From Agromyces terreus (GTDB lineage: Bacteria > Actinomycetota > Actinomycetes > Actinomycetales > Microbacteriaceae), in the NCBI RefSeq assembly GCF_009749465.1, contig NZ_WBIS01000012.1, positions 1-64,000 of the forward strand: 64,000 nt of DNA. The letters are read 5' to 3'. Of this stretch, positions 25,808 through 35,042 are shown piece after piece (position 1 is the first letter of the stretch; each line of letters opens with the position of its first letter). The position numbers were made by a program, and so were the translations under genes. Under the pieces are notes generated by a model, which saw only the letters and a list, made by a program, of their open reading frames with translations, was not told where the DNA came from and did not search any database.

Positions 25808-26797
25808 GTGACCGGTACCTTCTCCATCTCCGACGCCGTCCAACTCGCCGTGGTCGAACGCAGTGGTTTCACCGAGTCCAGGCACGCCGGCTCCGCCGTC
25901 GTGCTCTCCCCCGAGGGCGAGCTCCAGCGCACCCTCGGCGACGTGGCGACGCCCGTCTTCCCCCGCTCCGCGATGAAGCCGTTCCAGGCCGTGGCGGTCA
26001 TGTCCTCCGGCGTGAACCTGCGCGGCGAGGACGCCGCGATCGCGACCGCCAGCCACGCCGGCACCGCCGCGCACGTCGCGCTCGTGCGCGGGTTGCTCGC
26101 GCGCGCCTCGATCCCCGAGTCCGCGCTCGGCTGCCCGCCGGCCGCCCCCCTCGACCAGACCGCGCGCGAGGAGCTCACCCGCTCCGGCGGTGCTCGCGAG
26201 CGCGTCTACATGACCTGCTCGGGCAAGCACGCCGCGATGCTGCTCGCCTGCGCGGCGAACGGCTGGCCGCTCGAGGGCTACCTCGATCCGGCGCATCCGC
26301 TGCAGAAACGCATCCTCGACGTGCTCGAGCGGCTCACCGGCGAACGGCCCGCCGCCACCGCGCCCGACGGCTGCGGCGCACCCGTGCACGCGATCAGCCT
26401 CACCGGCCTCGCTCGCGGCATCCAGAAGATCACGACCGCGGCGCCCTCGTCGCCGTTCGCGCTCTTCCGCGAGGCCGCCGCCCTCACCGAGGGCGTTCGC
26501 GAGAACGCGTGGGCGATCGCGGGCCCCGGCCAGCCCGACACCGTCGCGATCGAACGGGTCGGGGTGTTCGCCAAGTTCGGCGCGGAGGGCGTCATGGTGA
26601 TGACCGCGCCGAACGGCACGACCACGGCGCTCAAGGTCCTCGACGGCTCCTCGCGCGCCTCGACGATCATCGCGCTGCGCCTCCTCGCGAGCGCCGGCGC
26701 GATCGACGAGGGCTCGATCGACCGCGTGGCGACCGAGCTCGACCTCTGGATCATGGGCGGCGAACGCCGCGTGGGCGAGATCCGCGCGACGGTCTGA
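25808..26797 (+). CDS. Asparaginase of the Rhizobium ReAV/COG4448 type
   Basis: A 329-residue asparaginase unrelated to the E. coli types. The residues known for the Rhizobium etli ReAV enzyme are present: Ser and Lys in PRSAMKPFQ, Ser in ASHAGT, Cys and Lys in MTCSGKHAAM, Cys in PDGCGAPVH (zinc site) and Lys in AKFGAEGV. It should turn asparagine into aspartate and ammonia. GTG 25808 lies four bases after the gabT stop, so it is translated from the gabT message. Substrate is inferred from the family; related amides are possible. Confidence 0.87.
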   Translation: MTGTFSISDAVQLAVVERSGFTESRHAGSAVVLSPEGELQRTLGDVATPVFPRSAMKPFQAVAVMSSGVNLRGEDAAIATASHAGTAAHVALVRGLLARASIPESALGCPPAAPLDQTAREELTRSGGARERVYMTCSGKHAAMLLACAANGWPLEGYLDPAHPLQKRILDVLERLTGERPAATAPDGCGAPVHAISLTGLARGIQKITTAAPSSPFALFREAAALTEGVRENAWAIAGPGQPDTVAIERVGVFAKFGAEGVMVMTAPNGTTTALKVLDGSSRASTIIALRLLASAGAIDEGSIDRVATELDLWIMGGERRVGEIRATV

Positions 26798-26897
26798 CCG
26801 AGCGGGCTCCGCCACGACCGGCCGCAGCCGGCTGCAGCGGGGCCCTGCCTGCCCTGCCGTGCTCTGGCCTACCCTGCCTGCCCGGCCCTTGAACGAC

Positions 26898-26937
26898 GGA
26901 TGCCGCACCGGAACATGCTTCCGGTGCGGCATCCTTT
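26898..26937. terminator. Strong bidirectional terminator
   Basis: GGATGCCGCACCGGAA (26898-26913) pairs perfectly with 26919-26934 across a 5-base loop, followed by TTT. It separates the convergent asparaginase and potC genes. The rest of the 156-base gap holds only CCTGCC-rich sequence. Confidence 0.85.
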
Positions 26938-26953
26938 CGTCGTGCCCGCTCGA

Positions 26954-27856
26954 TCAGCCGAGCTTCGCAAGCCGTTTCACGCGCGCGGCCCGCGACACCT
27001 GGGCGCCGATCACGAGCACGAGCGCGAAGAGGAACACGGCCGAGGCGATGACGTTCGCCTCGGCGGGAATGCCGCGCGACGCCGAGATGTACACGTACTT
27101 CGGGAACGTCGAGACCGACCCCGAGTTGAAGTTCGTGATGATGAAGTCGTCGAAGCTGAGCGCGAACGACAGCAGTGCCGCCGCGACGATGCCGGGCGTG
27201 AGCAACGGGAAGGTCACCCGCCAGAACACCTGGGCGGGCGAGCCGTACAGGTCGCGGCCGGCCTCCTCGAGCGCCGGGTCGAGGCTCGACACGCGCGCCT
27301 TGACGGTCACCACGACGAAGCTGATGCAGAACATCGTGTGCGCCAGGATGATCGTCGTCATGTCCTTCGGCACGCCCACGGCGAGGAACTGCGCGGCGAG
27401 GCCCGCACCGAGCACGACCTCGGGGGTCGCCATCGGCAGGAAGAGCAGCAGGCTGATCACCGAACGGGCGCGGAACCGGTAGCGCACGAGGGCGATCGCG
27501 ATCATGGTGCCGAGCGTCGTGGCGATGATCGTCGACACCACGCCGATGATCACGCTGTTGGCGAAGGCCTCGCAGACCGCGCCGCCCTCGACGTTGCAGA
27601 CGTTCAGCCACTTGTCGAAGGTGAACCCGCGCCAGGCGATGTTCGACTTCACGGAGTCGTTGAACGAGAACACGAAGGTGTACGCGATCGGGATCAGCAG
27701 GAACACGAAGGCGATGACCGTGTACGCGGGCAGCAGCCACGACCCGAGCCCGACCCGGCGGGGACGCACCGGACCGGTCGGACGCCGGCCGGATTCGGTC
27801 TGCTCGCTCTCGGCGAGCCCGCCGAGCACGGCGGCCGCCTGGACTTCTCCGCTCAC
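26954..27856 (-). CDS. potC: Polyamine ABC transporter permease PotC
   Basis: A 300-residue inner permease subunit of a spermidine/putrescine importer. Six hydrophobic helices follow a 40-residue hydrophilic N-terminus. The EAA loop that docks on PotA reads EEAGRDLYGSPAQVFWRVTF. SFDDFIITNF is typical of PotC/PotI. The GTG start overlaps the potB stop as GTGA. It is the last gene of potDABC. Substrate is inferred from the nearby putrescine catabolic genes. Confidence 0.92.
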   Translation of the reverse strand: MSGEVQAAAVLGGLAESEQTESGRRPTGPVRPRRVGLGSWLLPAYTVIAFVFLLIPIAYTFVFSFNDSVKSNIAWRGFTFDKWLNVCNVEGGAVCEAFANSVIIGVVSTIIATTLGTMIAIALVRYRFRARSVISLLLFLPMATPEVVLGAGLAAQFLAVGVPKDMTTIILAHTMFCISFVVVTVKARVSSLDPALEEAGRDLYGSPAQVFWRVTFPLLTPGIVAAALLSFALSFDDFIITNFNSGSVSTFPKYVYISASRGIPAEANVIASAVFLFALVLVIGAQVSRAARVKRLAKLG

Positions 27857-28764
27857 AGCAGGTCCTCCGTTCCGGAACGCTTGACGTAGATGCCCACGAG
27901 CACGAGGATCGCGGCCATCAGGATGATCGACAGCGCCGCGGCCGCCGGATAGTTCAGCAGCACCAGGAAGTTCGCCTCGATCACGTTGCCCATCATCTGC
28001 GTGTCGGGCCCGCCGAGGAAGTCCCGGCTGGCGTTGACGTAGTCGCCGGCCGCGGGGATGAAGGTCAGCAGGGTGCCGGCGACGATGCCGGGCATCGACA
28101 GCGGGATCGTGATCTTGCGGAACACGGTGAACGGGTGCGCGTACAGGTCGCTGCCCGCCTCGAGGTAGCGCAGGTCGAGGCGTTCGAGGGCCGTGTAGAG
28201 CGGCAGGGTCATGAACGGGATGAAGTTGTACGTGAGGCCGAAGATGACCGCGAACGGCGTGCCCGTGAAGTGCGCGTCGGGGCCGAGGAGCGACAGCGCC
28301 TTCAACGAGGTGATCACGAACGACTCGTCGGAGAGGATCTGCTTCCAGGCGAGCGTGCGAAGCAGGAAGCTGATGAAGAACGGGGCGATCACGAGCACCA
28401 GCATCAGGCTCTGCAGCAGCGGCCAGCGTCGCGCCTTCACGCCGATGAAGTACGCGAGCGGGTAGCTGAACGCGAGCGCGAAGACCGTCGCGGCGAGGGC
28501 GTACCCGAACGACCGCAGGATGTGCGGCCAGTACGCGGTCATCACGTCGACGTAGTTCTGCCAGTTGAACGCGTACTGGTACTGGCCGATGTCGCCGAAT
28601 TCGAGCGGCGCCTGCAACGAGGTGAGCAGCAGCGAGATCAACGGCGTCAGGAAGAACAGCACCAGGTAGAGGATGCCGGGCAGCAGGAGGAGCAGCGCGA
28701 TGCGGCTCGTCTTGCGTGGTGCCTGGGGCTGGGCCTCCGCGGTCGCGAACGCTGCGAAGGCCAT
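27853..28764 (-). CDS. potB: Polyamine ABC transporter permease PotB
   Basis: The second permease subunit, 303 residues, six helices. LLRTLAWKQILSDE and the EAA loop EAGSDLYAHPFTVFRKIT are typical of PotB/PotH. GDYVNASRDFLGGPDTQMMG lies in the last periplasmic-side segment. ATG 28764 lies two bases after the potA stop and the gene's end overlaps potC, so the three are translated together. Confidence 0.92.
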   Translation of the reverse strand: MAFAAFATAEAQPQAPRKTSRIALLLLLPGILYLVLFFLTPLISLLLTSLQAPLEFGDIGQYQYAFNWQNYVDVMTAYWPHILRSFGYALAATVFALAFSYPLAYFIGVKARRWPLLQSLMLVLVIAPFFISFLLRTLAWKQILSDESFVITSLKALSLLGPDAHFTGTPFAVIFGLTYNFIPFMTLPLYTALERLDLRYLEAGSDLYAHPFTVFRKITIPLSMPGIVAGTLLTFIPAAGDYVNASRDFLGGPDTQMMGNVIEANFLVLLNYPAAAALSIILMAAILVLVGIYVKRSGTEDLL

Positions 28765-28766
28765 GC

Positions 28767-29966
28767 TCAGCCCTCCTCGAGCTCGGCGACCAGGTCGTCG
28801 CGGCGCTGCGCCGCGATCGAGGTCGTCGAATCGTCGGGTGCGAACCGCTGCGCCTCGACGGCGCCGTCGTCGAGGCCGAAGCCGTGCTCGACGAGCCAGC
28901 TCGTGTACACCTCGTCGCCGACGCCCACGCTCGGGCCCGAACCGGTGTTCTGCGCGAACACGAGGATGGTGCCGTGACCGGGGACGTCGACCATGTACTG
29001 CGTGCTCACGCCCGAGAAGGAGACGTCGAGCACGCGGCCGGGGCCGACCACGTTGCGCTCGGCCGAATCGACCGGCCGCTCGGTGTGCAGCGAGACCTTC
29101 TCGGGTCGCACGCCCACGGTGACCGCACCGTTGTGGCGGTGCGCCCTGGCCTTCGGGACGATGAGACGTGCCGTGCCGACGTCGACCGTGATCGCGGTGT
29201 CGGTCGCGCCGGCGACCTCACCCGCGAAGAGGTTGGACTGCCCGAGGAAGTTCGCGACGAACGCCGTCTTCGGCAGGTCGTACAGCTCTTCGGGGGCGCC
29301 CATCTGCTCGATGGCCCCCTTGTTCATGACCGCGACGGTGTCGGCCATGGTCATGGCCTCCTCCTGGTCGTGGGTCACGTGCAGGAAGGTGAGGCCGACC
29401 TCTTCTTGGATGGTCTTCAGCTCGAGCTGCATCTGACGGCGCAGCTTGAGGTCGAGCGCGCCGAGCGGCTCGTCGAGCAGCAGCAGCGCCGGGCGGTTCA
29501 CGATCGCCCGCGCGAGGGCCACGCGCTGCTGCTGACCGCCGGACAGCTGCTGCGGGCGGCGCTGGGCGAGGTGATCGAGCTCGACCAGCTTGAGCGCCTC
29601 GTGCGCCTTGACGAGCGGGTCGCCGATGCGCCGGCGCTTCAGCCCGAACGCGACGTTCTCGATGATGCTCATGTGCGGGAACAGCGCGTAGCTCTGGAAC
29701 ACCGTGTTCACGGGACGCTCGTGCGACCGGGTGGCCGTCACGTCCTTGCCGCCGATGAGGATGCGTCCCTGCGTCGGCTCCTCGAGCCCCGCCACGAGCC
29801 GGAGCGTCGTGGTCTTGCCGCAGCCCGACGGGCCGAGGAGGGCGAAGAACGACCCGGCGGGGATCTTGAGATCGAGGTCTTGGATCGCCGTGAAGCCGGG
29901 GAACCGCTTCTGGATGCCGACGAGCTCGAGGTCTGCGCCCCGCTCGGCGAATTCGCGCACTGCCAT
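28767..29966 (-). CDS. potA: Polyamine ABC transporter ATPase PotA
   Basis: The ATP-hydrolysing subunit, 399 residues. Walker A is GPSGCGKTTT (about residue 45), the signature is LSGGQQQRVALARA, Walker B is LLLLDEPLGALD, and the switch His is in HVTHDQEEAM. A C-terminal TOBE-type regulatory domain (about 260-375) follows. ATG 29966 has GAGAGGG upstream. It lies 14 bases after potD. Confidence 0.93.
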   Translation of the reverse strand: MAVREFAERGADLELVGIQKRFPGFTAIQDLDLKIPAGSFFALLGPSGCGKTTTLRLVAGLEEPTQGRILIGGKDVTATRSHERPVNTVFQSYALFPHMSIIENVAFGLKRRRIGDPLVKAHEALKLVELDHLAQRRPQQLSGGQQQRVALARAIVNRPALLLLDEPLGALDLKLRRQMQLELKTIQEEVGLTFLHVTHDQEEAMTMADTVAVMNKGAIEQMGAPEELYDLPKTAFVANFLGQSNLFAGEVAGATDTAITVDVGTARLIVPKARAHRHNGAVTVGVRPEKVSLHTERPVDSAERNVVGPGRVLDVSFSGVSTQYMVDVPGHGTILVFAQNTGSGPSVGVGDEVYTSWLVEHGFGLDDGAVEAQRFAPDDSTTSIAAQRRDDLVAELEEG

Positions 29967-29980
29967 GATGTCGCCCTCTC

Positions 29981-31195
29981 TCAGGCGCCGAGCAGGATGC
30001 TCTGGAACTGCGCCTGGTACTTCTGCTCTTCGGCGCCGGTGAGGGTGCGGAAGATGTGCGCGTTCGACAGGGTCTCCTCGTTCGGGAAGATGAGCTGGTT
30101 CTCGGCGAGCTCGGGGTCGATCGCCTCGGCCGCCTCCTTCGCGCCGACCACGGGGGTGATGTAGTTCACCCAGGCGGCGACCTCGGCAGCGACCTCGGGC
30201 TCGTAGTAGTAGTTCATGAGCGTCTCGGCGTTCGTCTTGCGCGTGGATCCGACGGGCACGAGGAAGTTGTCGTTCCAGAGGGTTCCGCCGGCGTCGGGGA
30301 TCGCGAACTCCCACTTGTCGCCGGCCTCGGCGTTGATGACCGTGATGTCGCCCGACCAGCAGATCGCGGCGAGCGTGTCGCCGCTCTTCAGGTCTTCGAG
30401 GTAGGCGTTGCCCTTGATGTTGCGCACCTGGCCGCTCTCGACCTGCTCGGTGAGCACGTCGATGGCCGCGTCGAACTCCGCGTCGCCCCAGTCGCCGGCG
30501 ATGTCGACGCCGTTCTGCAGCATGATGAGCCCCATCGTGTCGCGCATCTCGGAGAGCACGCCGACCCGGCCCTTCAGCTCGGAGGACCAGAGGTCCTCGA
30601 CCGAGGCGAGGCCGTCGGGGAAGGCCTCCTTGTTCCAGCAGATGCCGGCGAACCCGCCCTGCCACGGGAGGGAGAAGGCGCGGCCCTTGTCGAAGTCGGG
30701 GTCGCGCAGCGCCGGGTTGAGGTTGGCGATGTTCGGGATGTTGTCGTGGTTCAGTTCCTGCGTGTAGCCGAACCGGATCCAGCGGCTGACCATCCAGTCG
30801 GTGAGGCACACGGCGTCGGCGCCGATGTCCTGACCGAGGGCGAGCTGGTCCTTGACCTTGCCGTAGTAGGTGTTGTTGTCGTCGACGGCGACCTCGTAGT
30901 TGACCTTGATGCCGGTCTCGGCCTCGAAGGCCTGGAGCGTGGGGTAGTTGCCCGAGTCGTCTTCGTCGATGTAGGCGGCCCAGTTCGCCCAGTTGAGGCT
31001 CTTGTCGGTGGCCGAGGAATCCGCCGCCGGGGTCGGCTTCGTCGCCCCGCCGCCTGTGGAGCACGCGGCGAGGGCGAGCGCCGAGGCACCCGCGCCCGCT
31101 CCGGCGAGCATCGTGCGGCGGCTCATCTGCGACGCGCGGGCGCGAGCGATGAGAGTTCGGATCATCGGGTCCTGGGGAAGGGGCCGAGAGGTCAC
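29981..31195 (-). CDS. potD: Polyamine-binding lipoprotein PotD, Tat-exported
   Basis: The substrate-binding component, 404 residues. The signal has a Tat motif and lipobox: SRRTMLAGAGAGASALALAA followed by the lipidated Cys. The mature part has LNWANWAAYIDEDD and WGDAEFDAAIDVL, typical of PotD/PotF. GTG 31195 has GGAG five bases upstream; ATG 31165 with AGGA is an alternative that keeps the whole signal. It heads potDABC. The promoter is not clear in the 118 bases upstream, but TTGAGC and TATCGA at 15 bases can be seen on the minus strand. Confidence 0.92.
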   Translation of the reverse strand: MTSRPLPQDPMIRTLIARARASQMSRRTMLAGAGAGASALALAACSTGGGATKPTPAADSSATDKSLNWANWAAYIDEDDSGNYPTLQAFEAETGIKVNYEVAVDDNNTYYGKVKDQLALGQDIGADAVCLTDWMVSRWIRFGYTQELNHDNIPNIANLNPALRDPDFDKGRAFSLPWQGGFAGICWNKEAFPDGLASVEDLWSSELKGRVGVLSEMRDTMGLIMLQNGVDIAGDWGDAEFDAAIDVLTEQVESGQVRNIKGNAYLEDLKSGDTLAAICWSGDITVINAEAGDKWEFAIPDAGGTLWNDNFLVPVGSTRKTNAETLMNYYYEPEVAAEVAAWVNYITPVVGAKEAAEAIDPELAENQLIFPNEETLSNAHIFRTLTGAEEQKYQAQFQSILLGA

Positions 31196-31313
31196 GGGTG
31201 CTCCATTCGGGTCAGCGACGTTGCCATGGGGTGCGTCGATACTGCCACACTGCGTTGCTCAATTCACGCTTCGGTGTCCGAATCGTTAATTTCTGCGAAC
31301 TTCTCATTCGGAT

Positions 31314-34300
31314 TCAGCGCCCGGATTGGACATTCAGAGAGGTTTCCGTCGTTTTCCATCTTCGACGCGCCGCGGTGCGCCCGGGATCGACCTGCCAGCA
31401 CTCCGGATCGGCGTCGTCGAGCAGCGGCGGCAGCGAGATCGCGCCGGTGCGGCCTGCGGACGCGGGGGCGAGCGCCCGGAACTCGCGGAGCCCGCCGTGG
31501 ACGACGAGCCGGGCCGAGTCGCGCATGCGGCCGCTCAGCGAGTACGCCGACATCCAGGCCTCCGCGTCGCCGATGACGACGGGACGCTCCAGGGCGGCGA
31601 CGGCCGCGGCGACCTCGCGCTCGCCGCCGGCTGCGAGCAGCGTCGGCTGGAGACCGAGCGCTCGCAGATCGGCGAGGTCTCGTTGCACGGTCGCCGACAC
31701 CACGGCGACGGATGCCGCGGCGAAGTCGACCGTCTCCGGCTCCGGAACCGCATCGGCGGGCGGCCGCGGCGCGTCCACGATCTGGAGACGACGGCCGCGC
31801 CACTGCCCCGCGCCCGGCGGCTCGTCGCGCTGCCAGAGGTCGGCGACGCCGCCCGCGTGCGCGAGCTCCGCTCGCGAGGCGTGCCGCAGGTGCAGCGTCG
31901 CGCCGAACAGGTCGCGCAGGCCGCCGCCGAGGCGATGCCCGAGGGCGGCCGACGCGACGACGGAGACGCCGCTGCCGCGGGTCTCGCGGAGCAGCCGTTC
32001 GAGCGCGGCGACGGCGGCGTGCCGGTACTCCTCGGGCCACGCCGCGAAGCAGGCGTCGAGGTCGTCGAGGACGAGCAGCCGCCGCCGAGGCGACGAGTCG
32101 TGCCCGCCGAGGAGCCCGATGAGGGCGGCCCAGTCGGCACCGCGTCCGTTGCCGAGACGCGTGACCCCGGTCGCCGGCTGCGCGCGCATCGCGGCCTCGA
32201 TCGCGGCGAGCGCCGTCGAGCGCCCGCTGCCGGGGGCGCCGAGCACGAGCAGCGGCCCGTCATCGCCCGGCGCCCAGGCGGCGACCGAACGGCGCTGGAG
32301 GTCGGGTTCGTCGACGAGGCCGAAGGGCACCGCGGATGCCGGGCGGCCCGACCCGCGGGCGTCGGCGCGCGCGGTCTCGGCGTTCGATGCGGTCGTGCGG
32401 TGCATGCCGGTGTGCACCCCCTCGGTTCGAGCAGCGGCGCCGACGGACTCCGCCACCGCGTGTGCGAGCTCGTCTGGGCCGAGACGGCGCGGCAGCGGAT
32501 CGAGCCACGGCCGCCGGACCGGCGGCGCGTCAGTGAACCGCCGGCGCACCGACTCGATCGAGGCCCCGTCGACGAGCGCCGACTGGAACGGCACCGGCGT
32601 GCCGTCGCCGCGATCGACGATGCCCCTGCCCGGACGGTCGACCGGGATCTGCGCGGCCTCGTCGGTGCCGACGACGGCGATGCTGTCGGCCCGGTTCATG
32701 ACGCGGAGGGAGACGCGGATGGGGGCGTTCGCCGTGACCTGGTCGCCGAGCACCCCGTTCGGCCGCTGCGAGGCGAGCACGAGGTGCACGCCGAGGGACC
32801 GCCCGCGCGATGCGATGTCGGCGACGACCGCGGCGAGCTCGCGGAAGCGCTGGACCATCGCCTGGAACTCGTCGATCACCACCACGAGCCGGCCGAGCGG
32901 CGCGTCGTCGGCGAGGAGGGACATGTCGCGGACCCCGGCCGCGCGCAGCACCCGCTCGCGATGGCGGAGCTCGGCGCGCAGGCTCAGGACGGCTCGCTCG
33001 GCCTCGGCCTCCTCGAGGTCGGTCACGATGCCCGCGACATGGGGCAGCGCCGCGACGGGTTCGAAGGCCGCGCCGCCCTTGAAGTCGACGAGCAGGAAGG
33101 CGACCCGTTCAGGGGGATGCGCGGCCGCGAGCTGACGGATCCAGGCGAGGAGGAACTCGCTCTTGCCGCTGCCCGTCGTGCCGGCCACGATGGCGTGCGG
33201 TCCGTCGGCGACGAGGTCGAGCTCGAGCACCCCCTCGCGGGTCACCCCGAGCGCAGCGCGCAGCGACGCCCTGCTGCGCACGGGCGCGTCGGGCTCCGGC
33301 AGGTCGCCGACGGGCACGAGGGCGGGAATGGCGACGGCGCCGACGGCGCCGCTCCGCGCGGCGAATGCACGCGCCTGCTCGGCCCACTCCGCGGCCTGCT
33401 CGAGTCCGAGCGTCTCGGGTGCGAGCTCGGCCGGCGCTCCGCCGTCGCCCGCCCGGAGCATCCGGGCCGTTCGGGGCGCGTCGATCTCGATCACGACGCC
33501 GAGGCCCGGTGGCAGCGACGACGCCTCCGACGCGAGCGCGACCGTGATCGCGGCCTCGGCGTCGTGGCCGACGCGCGTCGCGCGCGTCGACGGCGTCGCC
33601 CCCGGCTTGGTGCACGGCACCGCCTCCACGACCGCGATCGTGCCGGCCCCCGCGTGCGGCAGCATCCCGACCCAGGCCCACGCGGGGGTGTCGGGTGCGG
33701 TGAAGGCGACGAGGTCGGGTGCGACGGCGTGTGCGAGCTGCACGAGCACCGCCCGCGCCGCGGCCCGGACGAGCTGGGGCGACCCCACGATGCCGAGTCC
33801 GTCGCGGAGGTCGACAATGACGGGCGCGTGCTCGAGGCGCCGCGCGGCGTCGACGGCCGCGCGGTCGCGTTCGTCGACCGGGCTCCCCTCGATGCGGATC
33901 GCGCTCTCGACCGCGGCGCTGCCCACGACGACGGGTGCGAGCCGATCGCGGCCCCAGGCCGGCACGCCGCCCTCGCGCGCGAGGGACCTGGCGGGCGGAT
34001 GCCGCGACCAGAGGTCGGCGGCCTCGTCGAGGTGTCGCAGGCCGATCTGGCGGTGCAGCCGCTCGAAGGCCTCGGCGCGCTCGGCCTCGGCCAGGCGGAT
34101 CGTGCGCCGCCGCTGTCGACGGGCGTCGAGCATCGTGGCGACGGCGAGGAGCGGCCCGAGGGCGGCGAAGGCGAGCGAGAGGACGGAACCGGTCGCGAAC
34201 CAGAGCACGAGCGAGGCCGCGACCGGGGCGATCGCCGCGAGGAACGGGAACCCGGGCGATGACGGCGCCGGCGCGACGGGCGGCAGCGTCAGCGGGAGTC

Positions 34301-34337
34301 GGGTGGTCTCCGGCGGGGCGAAGAGGCGCGTGGACAT
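31314..34337 (-). CDS. EccC-like FtsK/SpoIIIE ATPase
   Basis: A 1007-residue motor protein related to type VII secretion EccC. Two hydrophobic helices lie at about residues 30-70, then a cytoplasmic part. The first ATPase domain has Walker A GTTGSGKSE (about residue 389), LLVDFKGGAAF and Walker B VVVIDEFQAM (about residue 487), with IASRGRSLGVHLVLASQRP. A second domain has GAPGSGRST (about residue 702), in which Arg replaces the Walker Lys, and LLVLDDLDACF. EccC proteins usually have three ATPase domains and about 1300 residues; the third is missing. It is the last gene of the block, 96 bases after the FHA gene. No WXG100, EccB, EccD or EccE is present. Confidence 0.85.
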   Translation of the reverse strand: MSTRLFAPPETTRLPLTLPPVAPAPSSPGFPFLAAIAPVAASLVLWFATGSVLSLAFAALGPLLAVATMLDARRQRRRTIRLAEAERAEAFERLHRQIGLRHLDEAADLWSRHPPARSLAREGGVPAWGRDRLAPVVVGSAAVESAIRIEGSPVDERDRAAVDAARRLEHAPVIVDLRDGLGIVGSPQLVRAAARAVLVQLAHAVAPDLVAFTAPDTPAWAWVGMLPHAGAGTIAVVEAVPCTKPGATPSTRATRVGHDAEAAITVALASEASSLPPGLGVVIEIDAPRTARMLRAGDGGAPAELAPETLGLEQAAEWAEQARAFAARSGAVGAVAIPALVPVGDLPEPDAPVRSRASLRAALGVTREGVLELDLVADGPHAIVAGTTGSGKSEFLLAWIRQLAAAHPPERVAFLLVDFKGGAAFEPVAALPHVAGIVTDLEEAEAERAVLSLRAELRHRERVLRAAGVRDMSLLADDAPLGRLVVVIDEFQAMVQRFRELAAVVADIASRGRSLGVHLVLASQRPNGVLGDQVTANAPIRVSLRVMNRADSIAVVGTDEAAQIPVDRPGRGIVDRGDGTPVPFQSALVDGASIESVRRRFTDAPPVRRPWLDPLPRRLGPDELAHAVAESVGAAARTEGVHTGMHRTTASNAETARADARGSGRPASAVPFGLVDEPDLQRRSVAAWAPGDDGPLLVLGAPGSGRSTALAAIEAAMRAQPATGVTRLGNGRGADWAALIGLLGGHDSSPRRRLLVLDDLDACFAAWPEEYRHAAVAALERLLRETRGSGVSVVASAALGHRLGGGLRDLFGATLHLRHASRAELAHAGGVADLWQRDEPPGAGQWRGRRLQIVDAPRPPADAVPEPETVDFAAASVAVVSATVQRDLADLRALGLQPTLLAAGGEREVAAAVAALERPVVIGDAEAWMSAYSLSGRMRDSARLVVHGGLREFRALAPASAGRTGAISLPPLLDDADPECWQVDPGRTAARRRWKTTETSLNVQSGR

Positions 34338-34433
34338 CGGGCCATGACATCAGGCCGGTGGCGACGGAGCCCGCGCCGTCGCGGCAACGGTGCGCCCGCG
34401 GCATCCGCGGCCGTTTGTGGAGGAGGAGTGCGT

Positions 34434-35042
34434 TCAGCCCACCGTGAACGACTGCTCGGCCATCTCGACGACCGTTCCCCGAGGGACGAGGTAGCGTCGC
34501 CCGGGCTCGCAGCGCAGTGCCACGTCGTCGCGCCGCCGGAGGATCGTGCCGTTGCCCGAGAACCGGTCGGCGATCCACAGCGCTTCGTCGTGCACCCCGA
34601 ACTCGAGATGCGTCTTCGAGACCGACCGGCTCGGATCGGCCACGGTCACGAGGTGGTCGAACGCCTCGCCCGGCTGCGGCAGCGGCCGTCGCCCGACGAG
34701 GCCGGTGCCCGACACGATGCGGATCTCGCCCGAGGAGAATCGCAGCACGAATCGGAGCGGGGCGGGCTCGGACGGCGCCGGCTCCTCCGGTCGTCGGGAT
34801 GCCGCGGGCGCCTCCGCTCCCGCGGGGCCGGACGGCGCGACGGGCTCGACGGCGGCCGCGGGAGCGTCGACGGCCACGCTGACGACACCGCTGTGGCGCA
34901 ATCCCCGCCCGAGGGACATCGTGTCGCCCGGACGCGCGTCGGGTCGGCGACGCGACTCGGGGGTGGCACTCGTCGAACTGCCGCAGTGCCCGCAGAACAT
35001 CGCACCGTCGGGCAACGCCGCACCGCAGATGCGACATCTCAT
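34434..35042 (-). CDS. Zinc-ribbon FHA-domain protein
   Basis: A 202-residue cytoplasmic protein. It opens with a zinc ribbon (MRCRICGAALPDGAMFCGHC: Cys 3, 6, 17, 20). An Ala/Pro/Glu-rich linker follows. A C-terminal FHA domain (about 115-195) has GLVGRRP, SVSKTHLEF and FSGNGTILRR in place of the usual S-x-N-G-T loop. FHA domains read phosphothreonine, so this is a likely reader of the operon's kinase. ATG 35042 overlaps the upstream stop as ATGA. Confidence 0.85.
   Translation of the reverse strand: MRCRICGAALPDGAMFCGHCGSSTSATPESRRRPDARPGDTMSLGRGLRHSGVVSVAVDAPAAAVEPVAPSGPAGAEAPAASRRPEEPAPSEPAPLRFVLRFSSGEIRIVSGTGLVGRRPLPQPGEAFDHLVTVADPSRSVSKTHLEFGVHDEALWIADRFSGNGTILRRRDDVALRCEPGRRYLVPRGTVVEMAEQSFTVG

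Noticed and set aside
31326-34262. Plus-strand frame of 978 codons
   Set aside because: Antisense of the EccC-like gene; no recognisable motif, composition typical of a shadow frame.
34338-34433. Possible small WXG100-type gene next to the EccC-like gene
   Set aside because: The 96-base gap is too short, and no WXG motif appears in any frame near the block.
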